From Beijerinckiaceae bacterium (GTDB lineage Bacteria > Pseudomonadota > Alphaproteobacteria > Rhizobiales > Beijerinckiaceae): DNA of 5,496 nucleotides. Within the stretch, counting starts at the first letter, position 1. Each line of letters begins with the position of its first letter. The stretch covers positions 1 to 5,496 of the forward strand of contig DAIESR010000152.1 of the NCBI GenBank assembly GCA_027346205.1. Reading direction: 5' to 3'. Below the pieces are notes generated by a model that ran no database searches, had not been told where the DNA came from, and worked only from the letters and a program-made list of their open reading frames with translations. This document shows positions 1 through 5,496 of the stretch, piece after piece. The translations under genes and the position numbers were made by a program.

Positions 1-782
1 GGCCGCCGGCCGAAATGGCCCATATCCGCATAGAGCGCTTCGGCACCTGTCACGGCGAGGAAGACGGAGCCGAGAACGAGGAAGCCGACCAGACCGTGAC
101 CAAACAGGAAACGCAGGCCTTCGAGCGGATTGAAGGCGAGAAGAATGCGTGGCGCATCCGGAATATGCATCGCACCGAGCACGCCGATGACAACGAAGAA
201 GATCGCCATGATCGGCCCGAAGAATGCCGCGACCCACCCCGTGCCGCGGCTTTGCACCCAAAAGACCGAGACCAGAATGACGGCGGTGAGCGGCAGCACA
301 TAGGGCTCGAAGATCGGCGTCGCCACATTGAGGCCTTCGAGCGCCGAGAGAACCGAGATCGCTGGCGTGATGATCGCATCGCCAGAGAACAGAGCAGCGC
401 CGGCGACGCCGAGAAAGAAGACCACCGCCGCGCGCCGGCCAAGCGCGTTCTGCGCCAGCGCCATCAGCGACAGCGTGCCGCCCTCGCCCTTATTGTCGGC
501 ACGCAGCAGAAAGAGAACATATTTGACGGTGACGATGAAGACCAGCGCCCAGATCAGGAGCGAAACCGTGCCGATGACGCGATGGTCCGTGATGCCGATG
601 GCCTTCGAATGGGCGAGCGATTCGCGCAGCGCATAGAGCGGACTGGTGCCGATGTCGCCATAAACGACACCGATAGAGCCGAGCGCCAAGGCGGTAAAGC
701 TTTCCTTCTTTTCGGTCGTGCGGATCGGCGAGCCCCCCGCCGGCTGTGCTGGTGAGGCATTGTCTTGCGCGGTCAGCGCCAT
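1..782 (-). CDS. kup: Kup-family low-affinity potassium transporter, N-terminal 260 residues (runs off left edge)
   Basis: Inner-membrane K+ uptake protein of the KUP/HAK/KT family, thought to work as a K+/H+ symporter. The visible part has a polar N-terminus (about residues 1-30). The family signature [15 protein letters not shown] follows at 38-52, then ADNKGEGG at 95-102, [17 protein letters not shown] at 134-150 and [14 protein letters not shown] at 245-258. By my recalled alignment with E. coli Kup, D43 corresponds to functionally important D23, and D135 to E116 (a conservative Glu-to-Asp change). Hydrophobic segments at about 31-50, 71-93, 117-146, 161-176, 186-206 and 229-247 fit the first half of a 12-helix transporter. 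Family members are about 620-650 residues, so roughly 60% lies outside the window. The ATG at 782-780 is chosen because a good ribosome binding site sits 8 nt upstream. The gene is divergent from hrpB. Identification is secure; the exact start is very likely. Confidence 0.96.
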   Translation of the reverse strand, partial: MALTAQDNASPAQPAGGSPIRTTEKKESFTALALGSIGVVYGDIGTSPLYALRESLAHSKAIGITDHRVIGTVSLLIWALVFIVTVKYVLFLLRADNKGEGGTLSLMALAQNALGRRAAVVFFLGVAGAALFSGDAIITPAISVLSALEGLNVATPIFEPYVLPLTAVILVSVFWVQSRGTGWVAAFFGPIMAIFFVVIGVLGAMHIPDAPRILLAFNPLEGLRFLFGHGLVGFLVLGSVFLAVTGAEALYADMGHFGRR

Positions 783-790
783 TCGCAAAA

Positions 791-797
791 TCCTTTT
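791..797 (-). promoter_or_regulatory. Ribosome binding site of kup
   Basis: On the minus strand AAAAGGA lies 8 nt before the ATG at 782-780, a normal Shine-Dalgarno sequence and spacing. An in-frame TTG two codons upstream of the ATG is too close to this site to be preferred. The site therefore fixes the kup start and with it the boundary of the divergent intergenic region. Confidence 0.7.
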
Positions 798-1056
798 ATG
801 GACGATGCTCCCGCGGCGCAGAGCCAATGCCATGAGAGGCCGCAAAGTTCATTCCCCCGGCGCAATTGCCAGAAGCATCGATTCGCAGATCACCGGATTG
901 AGGAAAGAATGGGCTCTTTTTGTCGATCTCCATCAGCGCCGCGCGCATATAGCGCTTTCTCTGCGCCGGAAAAAGGGGGGCTGGGGCGCTGATTGGCCGC
1001 CCATGCGGTTTCCTCATGGCTGTGACCGGTCATAATCGGCTGTAAAGACGTGCGGC

Positions 1057-1078
1057 GCAGGCGCTTGCCCTCGCCTGC
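1057..1078 (+). other. Short hairpin abutting the first hrpB ATG
   Basis: GCAGGCG (1057-1063) and CGCCTGC (1072-1078) are perfect inverted arms around an 8-nt loop, ending exactly one base before the ATG at 1079. If transcribed, this all-but-one G/C stem would hinder ribosome access to 1079, which favours the ATG at 1100 as the real start or suggests weak translational control. In DNA of this GC content a 7-bp stem can arise by chance. Confidence 0.3.
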
Positions 1079-3580
1079 ATGACCTGCCATCTGAGCCTTA
1101 TGCACGGCTCTCTTCCCAAGCTTCCGATCGAGACTGTCCTGCCGCGGATCCGTGCGGCGCTCGCGTCCGGCAGCAATGCGGTTCTCGTGGCGCCGCCGGG
1201 CGCCGGCAAGACGACTTTGGTGCCGCTCGTCCTGCTCGATGAAGCTTGGGCGCGGGCGGGCAAGATCGTGCTTCTCGAGCCGCGCCGGCTCGCGGCGCGG
1301 GCTGCGGCGGAACGGATGGCGTTCTTGCTCGGCGAGACCGTGGGCGAGACCGTCGGCCTGCGCATGCGGCTCATGTCGCGCGTCTCGGCCAAGACGCGGA
1401 TCGAGGTGGTGACCGAAGGCGTTTTCGCCCGCATGATTCTCGACGATCCGGGGCTCGAAGGCATCGCAGCCGTTCTGTTCGACGAATTTCACGAGCGTTC
1501 GCTGGATGCGGATTTCGGCCTCGCACTCGCGCTCGATGTGCAGACCAATCTGCGCGACGATCTGCGCCTCCTCGTCATGTCGGCGACGCTCGACGGCGCT
1601 AGGGTCGCTGGCCTTCTAAGCGATGATACACCGATGATCGAGGCTCAGGGTCGCAGTTATCCGATCGATACATATTATCTTGGCCGCGACCTCAGGGAGC
1701 GGATCGAGGATGGGCTCGCGCGTGCCGTCATGAAAGCCATCGTGGCGGAGCGAGGATCGATTCTCGTCTTTCTGCCAGGGCAAGGCGAGATCACGCGGCT
1801 TGCTTCTCTCCTTGGCGAAAAGATCAAGGATTCGGCGATCGAAATCGCGCCGCTTTATTCCGGGCTCGACCGGACCGCGCAAGACCGCGCCATCGCGCCG
1901 GCCGAGACCGGCAAGCGCAAGATCGTGCTCGCGACTTCGATCGCCGAGACTTCGCTGACGATCGAAGGGGTGAGGGTCGTCATCGATTCCGGCCTCGCCC
2001 GCGTGCCGCGCTACGAGCCGGATCGCGGTCTCACGCGTCTGGAGACTGTGCGGGTTTCTCGGGCGGCCGCAGATCAGAGGCGCGGCCGCGCCGGGCGCAT
2101 CGAGCCGGGCATTTGCTATCGCCTGTGGGAGGAGGCAGCCACAGGCGCGTTGGAGGCTTTCGCGCCGCCGGAGATTTTGCACACGGATTTGTCGAGCTTT
2201 CTGCTCGATTGCATCGCCTGGGGCGCGCGCGACCCGGCGCGCGATCTGCGCTTTCTCGATCCGCCGCCGCAAGCGGCGCTCGCCGAGGCGAAAAGCCTGC
2301 TCGTCTCGATCGGCGCCCTTGATGACGATTGCGGCCTCACCAACGAGGGGCGCGCGATCCGCAACCTCGCGCTGCCGCCGCGTCTTGCGCGCATGATCAT
2401 CGACGCGCGCCCATCCGGCGAAGCGGAACTCGCCGCCGAAATTGCCGTGATCCTCACTGAGCGGGGATTGGGGGGCGATGGCGCCGATCTCGGCTCGCGG
2501 ATCGAGCGTTTCCGCAAGGAGCGCTCGCCGCGTGCGGAAGATGCCCGCCGCCTCGTTCGCAGCCTCATGAAACAGGCCGGCGCTGCGCCAAGCGACGTGA
2601 AAGGCGCTGTAGAGGCCTGCGGCCGTCATCTCGCGGCGGCTTTTCCTGATCGCATTGCCAAGGCACGCGGCAAGCCCGGCGAATTTCTGCTGGCGAATGG
2701 CCGCGCCGCCCATGTCGAGCCGCATGATGCTTTGGCGCGCGAGCCTTTTCTTGGCGTTGGTGAGATCGCCGGCCGGGCGGCGGCGGCGCGCATTCTGCTC
2801 GCGGCGCCGCTCACTCTCGAAGCGATCGAAGACATCGCCGGCACGAAGATCGTCGCCAAGGAAGAGCTGAGTTTCGATGCTGCGCGGGGCCAAGTGCAGG
2901 CGCGCAAGCAAAGACGGCTCGGCGCGCTCGTGCTCGCAGAGCAGACGCTGCGCGCGGAAGGCCCGGAGGCAGCGGCATTGCTCGCCGAAGGCCTCGCCAA
3001 ATCCGCTTTCGACAGATTGCCATGGAGCAAGGCGCTCGCTCAATGGCGCGATCGTATTCTCTTTGTGCGCAAGGCCGAAGATGATGCCGCCTGGCCCGAT
3101 CTCTCGGATGACGCTTTGAAGGCGAGCGCCGCGACTTGGCTCGCGCCCTATCTTGAAGGCAAGACGAGCCTTGCCGATATTGCCGCCGCTGATCTCGAAA
3201 CCGCGCTGAAGAGCCTCGTGCCTTGGGACTTGCACCGCCGGCTCGAAGTGGAAGCGCCGACGCATTTCGAGACGCCGGCCGGCTCGCGCATCGCGCTCGA
3301 TTATGCGGCTGAAAGCGGCCCGCTCTTGTCCGTGCGCGTGCAGGAGCTTTACGGGCTCAGCGAGCATCCATCGATTGCCAAGGGCAAAGTGGCGCTGACC
3401 CTCGAGCTTTTGTCGCCCGCGCATCGGCCAATCCAGATCACGCGCGATCTGCCGGGCTTTTGGCGCGGCTCATGGGCGGCGGTGAAGGTGGAAATGAAGG
3501 GCCGCTATCCGCGCCATGTCTGGCCAGACGATCCGAGAGAGGCACAGCCGACGACACGCGCCAAGCCGCGCGGGACGTGA
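1079..3580 (+). CDS. hrpB: ATP-dependent DEAH-box RNA helicase HrpB
   Basis: Superfamily 2 DEAH/RHA-type helicase, expected in the cytoplasm; the precise cellular role of HrpB is poorly defined in most bacteria. All motifs are present in order (833-residue numbering): Walker A APPGAGKTT 38-46, EPRRLAAR 67-74, TEGV 112-115, motif II DEFHER 135-140, SAT 168-170, ILVFLPGQGEI 228-238, LATSIAETSLTI 284-295 and arginine-finger motif QRRGRAGR 333-340. A helicase-associated (HA2-like) region follows at about 370-460. The HrpB-specific C-terminal domain spans about 690-825 and ends in FWRGSW (794-799) and GRYPRHVWPDDP (808-819), which separates HrpB from HrpA. Motif II reads DEFH, a common HrpB variant of DEAH. 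Length matches the family (about 810-830). No good Shine-Dalgarno precedes either 1079 or the second ATG at 1100. The 1100 start gives 826 residues and an N-terminus closer to relatives, so it may be the true one. An in-frame TAA upstream rules out a longer protein. Single-gene unit, convergent with the antiporter gene. Confidence 0.97.
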   Translation: MTCHLSLMHGSLPKLPIETVLPRIRAALASGSNAVLVAPPGAGKTTLVPLVLLDEAWARAGKIVLLEPRRLAARAAAERMAFLLGETVGETVGLRMRLMSRVSAKTRIEVVTEGVFARMILDDPGLEGIAAVLFDEFHERSLDADFGLALALDVQTNLRDDLRLLVMSATLDGARVAGLLSDDTPMIEAQGRSYPIDTYYLGRDLRERIEDGLARAVMKAIVAERGSILVFLPGQGEITRLASLLGEKIKDSAIEIAPLYSGLDRTAQDRAIAPAETGKRKIVLATSIAETSLTIEGVRVVIDSGLARVPRYEPDRGLTRLETVRVSRAAADQRRGRAGRIEPGICYRLWEEAATGALEAFAPPEILHTDLSSFLLDCIAWGARDPARDLRFLDPPPQAALAEAKSLLVSIGALDDDCGLTNEGRAIRNLALPPRLARMIIDARPSGEAELAAEIAVILTERGLGGDGADLGSRIERFRKERSPRAEDARRLVRSLMKQAGAAPSDVKGAVEACGRHLAAAFPDRIAKARGKPGEFLLANGRAAHVEPHDALAREPFLGVGEIAGRAAAARILLAAPLTLEAIEDIAGTKIVAKEELSFDAARGQVQARKQRRLGALVLAEQTLRAEGPEAAALLAEGLAKSAFDRLPWSKALAQWRDRILFVRKAEDDAAWPDLSDDALKASAATWLAPYLEGKTSLADIAAADLETALKSLVPWDLHRRLEVEAPTHFETPAGSRIALDYAAESGPLLSVRVQELYGLSEHPSIAKGKVALTLELLSPAHRPIQITRDLPGFWRGSWAAVKVEMKGRYPRHVWPDDPREAQPTTRAKPRGT

Positions 3581-3602
3581 GCGCGTTCGAGAAATTTGAG
3601 TC

Positions 3603-3635
3603 CGTGGGTGGCCGGACTTGGTCCGGCCACCCACG
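3603..3635. terminator. Strong hairpin between convergent genes, probable bidirectional terminator
   Basis: Perfect 15-bp arms (3603-3617 and 3621-3635) enclose a 3-nt loop, with core GGCCGGAC-TTG-GTCCGGCC. It starts 22 nt after the hrpB stop and, read from the other side, 2 nt after the antiporter stop, so it suits both convergent transcripts. Neither flank has a T tract, so it is not a classic intrinsic terminator; it may stop polymerase with Rho or protect 3' ends. The CGTG...TGGCCGG...CCGGCCA...CACG layout resembles palindromic repeats that I recall as abundant between genes in Bradyrhizobium-like genomes, so it may be a repeat serving as a terminator. Confidence 0.65.
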
Positions 3636-3637
3636 CC

Positions 3638-5194
3638 TCACCGCAAAAACAGCAGCGTCACCAGAACGAACACCGGCACCAGCATGATGCATGACCAGGC
3701 CATATAGCCGAAGAAGCCCGGCATCTCGACGCGGGCGCGGCGTGCCATCGCATAGACCATGAAATTCGGCGCATTGCCGATATAGGTCAAAGCCCCCATG
3801 AACACGGCGCCGAGCGAAATCGCCGCGAGCGTCTTGGCGAGCGGTCCCATGAGGGCTACCGCATCGCCGCCCGCCATGCCGAAGAAGACGAGATAGGTCG
3901 GTGCATTGTCGAGGAAGGAAGAGAGCAGGCCCGTCACCCAGAAATAGGCGATATCGTTCGGCGTGCCGTCTTGATGCGCCAGAAGCGCGATGACTGGCGC
4001 GAAAGGCCCTTTGGAATTTGCCGCCAGCATGGCCATCACCGGAATGATGCAGACGAAGATGGCAGCGAAGAGTTTCGCGACCTCGGTGAACGGGTCCCAG
4101 ACGAAATGATTGGCCTTGCGGTTCGCTTTGGGCGTGATCGCGAGCGAGATCAGGCCGATCGCGAGCAGGCCCAGGTCGCGCAAGAGGTTCTGCACTTCGA
4201 GATGGAGGCCGTGATACTTGAAGCCGATGCCCGGCCGCCACACGGCGCTTGTCAGAATGATCGTGACGGCCGCGCCGATCAACACAAGATTGGGCAGGCC
4301 ACGGATCGTGAGACGCAGCTCTGGCTCCTTGGCCAGTTCTTCTTCCGCCGTCGCGTTTTCTTCATCCAAGCCGGCTTTCGCGGCCTTCTTTTCTTGTCGC
4401 GCGAAATAAGTGTCCAGCAGGAAGAAGAGGACGAGCAGCGCCCCCGAGGTGAAGAGCATATGCGGCCATAATTCCTGCAAGGGCCAGAAGAAATCCACGC
4501 CGCGCAAGAAGCCGAAGAAGAGCGGTGGATCGCCGAGCGGGCTCAGCACGCCGCCGATGTTCGAGACGAGAAAGATGAAAAAGATGACGACATGGACTTG
4601 ATGACGCCGCTGCGCATTGGCTTGAAGCAGCGGGCGGATCAGAATCATCGAGGCGCCTGTCGTGCCGATGAGGCTTGCCGCTAAGGTGCCTGCCGCGAGC
4701 AGCGCTGTGTTGGTGAGCGGCGTGGCGCGGTCGAGTTCGGAGACGACGATGCCGCCGGCTGCTGTATAGAGCGCGAAGAGCATGAGGATGCAGGGCAGAT
4801 ATTCATCGATCATGCTTTCGGCGAAAGCCGTCGCGGTCGGTGTGAGCCCTTGAGTATAGACGAGCAGGCCGAGCGCTAGCGCCGCCCAGAAGGCCGCTGC
4901 CTTGCCATAATGCACATGCCAGAGTTTCTTGGCGAAGATCGGCCCCAAAGCGATCGAGAGCAGAAGTCCGGCGAAGGGCAGTCCCTCCCACAGCGGGATC
5001 TGCGCGCCGTGAAGCTCTTCCGCCGCGGCAGCGGGGGTGGCAAGGCCGACAGTAAGAGCAAGCGTGACCAAAAGCCCTACTACGGGGGCCTTGAGGCTCT
5101 TTAGATTGGGTGCGATTCCTTCTCCCGCTTGCGGGAGAAGGTGCCGAGAACAGCGAGGTGGATGAGGGGTGGTGCCGCTTTCGAGACCCCTCAT
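3638..5194 (-). CDS. Sodium:proton antiporter of the CitMHS/NhaD-like ion transporter superfamily
   Basis: Inner-membrane secondary transporter. Relatives are annotated as sodium:proton antiporter or putative citrate transporter, so the substrate is not proven. Numbering uses the ATG at 5194 (518 residues). A basic, then hydrophobic signal-like segment at about 32-58 ends in an alanine run. About 12 hydrophobic segments follow, near 72-88, 98-115, 132-151, 162-186, 200-218, 245-264, 300-319, 340-354, 372-392, 414-441, 455-482 and 495-517. Paired motifs mark the two-fold fold: GTTGASMILIRPLL (177-190) with SNIGGVLSPLGDPPL (211-225) in the first half, FLDNAPTYLVFFGMA (427-441) with YIGNAPNFMVYAMA (471-484) in the second. 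A charged loop at 264-294 separates the halves. The stop lies next to the terminator hairpin. The start is uncertain: the first 26 residues are encoded by a palindromic repeat. The frame is also open to a TTG at 5257 overlapping the polA stop (539 residues). A TTG at 5071 (477 residues) would drop the basic part of the signal segment. Family identity is secure; substrate and start are not. Confidence 0.88.
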   Translation of the reverse strand: MRGLESGTTPHPPRCSRHLLPQAGEGIAPNLKSLKAPVVGLLVTLALTVGLATPAAAAEELHGAQIPLWEGLPFAGLLLSIALGPIFAKKLWHVHYGKAAAFWAALALGLLVYTQGLTPTATAFAESMIDEYLPCILMLFALYTAAGGIVVSELDRATPLTNTALLAAGTLAASLIGTTGASMILIRPLLQANAQRRHQVHVVIFFIFLVSNIGGVLSPLGDPPLFFGFLRGVDFFWPLQELWPHMLFTSGALLVLFFLLDTYFARQEKKAAKAGLDEENATAEEELAKEPELRLTIRGLPNLVLIGAAVTIILTSAVWRPGIGFKYHGLHLEVQNLLRDLGLLAIGLISLAITPKANRKANHFVWDPFTEVAKLFAAIFVCIIPVMAMLAANSKGPFAPVIALLAHQDGTPNDIAYFWVTGLLSSFLDNAPTYLVFFGMAGGDAVALMGPLAKTLAAISLGAVFMGALTYIGNAPNFMVYAMARRARVEMPGFFGYMAWSCIMLVPVFVLVTLLFLR

Positions 5195-5238
5195 CCGGCA
5201 GGCTTCGCCTGCCACCTTCTCCCGCAAGCGGGAGAAGG
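5118..5238. repeat. 121-bp MITE-like palindromic repeat with perfect 26-bp inverted ends
   Basis: The two ends, 5118-5143 and 5213-5238, are exact reverse complements over 26 bp. Each end is itself a hairpin with 11-bp arms (CCTTCTCCCGC / GCGGGAGAAGG) around a 2-nt centre. Inside are two more hairpins: 5160-5170 with 5186-5196 (11 bp, core GATGAGGGGT) and 5197-5203 with 5207-5213 (7 bp, GGCAGGC-TTC-GCCTGCC). The element has no coding capacity of its own. Repeats with this CTTCTCCCGC...GCGGGAGAAGG wording are, from memory, widespread between genes in Alphaproteobacteria and often leave peptides such as LLPQAGEG in predicted proteins. I see no clear target duplication. It fills the gap between polA and the antiporter gene and supplies the latter's apparent 5' end. 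Confidence 0.85.
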
Positions 5239-5253
5239 GACGCGTCTGCGCCC

Positions 5254-5496
5254 TCAATGCGCTTCATCCCAATTCTGTGCCGCCTTGGCATCGACATGCA
5301 GCGGTACGGCGAGCTGGATGGCGGGATGTGGCGCCTCCTCCATCACTTTGCGCACGAGCGCGATGGTCGGTGCGACCTCGGCTTCCGGCACTTCGAAGAC
5401 CAGTTCGTCATGCACCTGCAGCAGCATTTGCGCGGAGAGTTTCGCCTTGTCGAGCGCGGCATCCATGCGCACCATGGCGCGGCGGATGATGTCGGC
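5254..5496 (-). CDS. polA: DNA polymerase I, C-terminal 80 residues (runs off right edge)
   Basis: Family A DNA polymerase used in Okazaki fragment processing and excision repair. Only the end of the polymerase domain is visible. It begins ADIIRRAMVRMDAAL, contains motif C as QVHDELVFEV (residues 27-36 of the visible part) and ends VPLHVDAKAAQNWDEAH, the typical PolA terminus (E. coli ends similarly in ENWDQAH). The Asp of VHDEL, codon at 5409-5407, corresponds to catalytic metal-binding D882 of E. coli. The reading frame is intact to a TGA at 5256-5254. The start lies outside the window, to the right. Downstream on the same strand come 15 nt, then the palindromic repeat, then the antiporter gene. 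No separate T-tract terminator is visible, so the repeat hairpins may act as the transcript end or be read through. Confidence 0.96.
   Translation of the reverse strand, partial: ADIIRRAMVRMDAALDKAKLSAQMLLQVHDELVFEVPEAEVAPTIALVRKVMEEAPHPAIQLAVPLHVDAKAAQNWDEAH

Larger units (their letters stand above)
783..1078. other. Divergent intergenic region between kup and hrpB
   Basis: This stretch separates two outward-facing genes, so it should hold both promoters. I could not find a convincing -35/-10 pair for either direction, and no RNA gene or terminator. What can be seen: the kup ribosome binding site at 791-797; a perfect 10-bp palindrome, TGACCGGTCA, at 1023-1032, a possible but unsupported operator; and a 7-bp hairpin at 1057-1078 next to the hrpB start. 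Short open frames cross the region on both strands, but they lack ribosome binding sites and recognisable protein content. I treat the region as non-coding. Confidence 0.6.

Noticed and set aside
15..755. 246-codon plus-strand open frame opposite kup
   Set aside because: It is highly charged (rich in Arg, Glu, Asp) with no recognisable domain, and it is fully antisense to a clear Kup coding sequence; a codon-bias shadow.
818..832. Possible sigma-54 promoter upstream of kup (minus strand, GG-N10-GC spacing within TGGCATTGGCTCTGC)
   Set aside because: The spacing fits, but the C and G after TGGCA and the first T of TTGC are mismatched. Such matches are frequent by chance in GC-rich DNA, and I see no activator site.
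796..1017. 73-codon minus-strand open frame upstream of kup
   Set aside because: No ribosome binding site, no recognisable content, and it runs through the region expected to hold the promoters. Not supported as a gene.
1023..1032. Perfect 10-bp palindrome TGACCGGTCA as a regulator-binding site
   Set aside because: It is single, short and matches no operator I can name; mentioned only as part of the intergenic description.
3438..4241. 267-codon minus-strand open frame overlapping the antiporter gene and the hrpB end
   Set aside because: It is in another frame of the antiporter gene, crosses the terminator hairpin and lacks membrane or domain signatures; the antiporter frame explains this region.
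5169..5489. 106-codon plus-strand open frame across the repeat and polA end
   Set aside because: It begins in the palindromic repeat and is antisense to the catalytic end of polA; Arg/Ala-rich shadow with no domain.

Overview
This 5.5 kb window looks like ordinary chromosome from a GC-rich alphaproteobacterium, probably of the order Hyphomicrobiales (inferred from strong G/C third-position codon use, protein wording and repeat type; no marker fixes the genus). It carries two whole genes and the ends of two others, all recognisable families. I found no phage, transposase, CRISPR, toxin-antitoxin or RNA gene, and no sign of a new multi-gene system.

Layout from left to right: (1) the first 260 codons of a Kup-type potassium transporter on the minus strand, running off the left edge; (2) a divergent intergenic stretch of about 300 bp, with the kup ribosome binding site at one end and a short hairpin touching the hrpB start at the other; (3) hrpB on the plus strand, a complete DEAH-box ATP-dependent helicase with all the usual motifs and the HrpB C-terminal signature; (4) a strong 15-bp hairpin between two convergent genes, probably a shared terminator and resembling a dispersed palindromic repeat; (5) a minus-strand ion transporter of the sodium:proton antiporter/CitMHS type; (6) a 121-bp MITE-like palindromic element with perfect 26-bp inverted ends; (7) the last 80 codons of polA (DNA polymerase I) on the minus strand, running off the right edge.

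The genes do not form one pathway. The only functional echo is that two secondary transporters for alkali cations or protons (Kup, K+ uptake; the antiporter, probably Na+/H+) flank the helicase gene. polA and the antiporter gene point the same way and could share a transcript through the repeat.

The most interesting point is the junction of repeat and antiporter. The element lies exactly where the antiporter gene's 5' end should be, its reading frame is open throughout, and no plausible ATG or GTG start remains between the repeat and the signal-like first hydrophobic segment. Either the protein begins inside the repeat, or the gene uses an unusual start.
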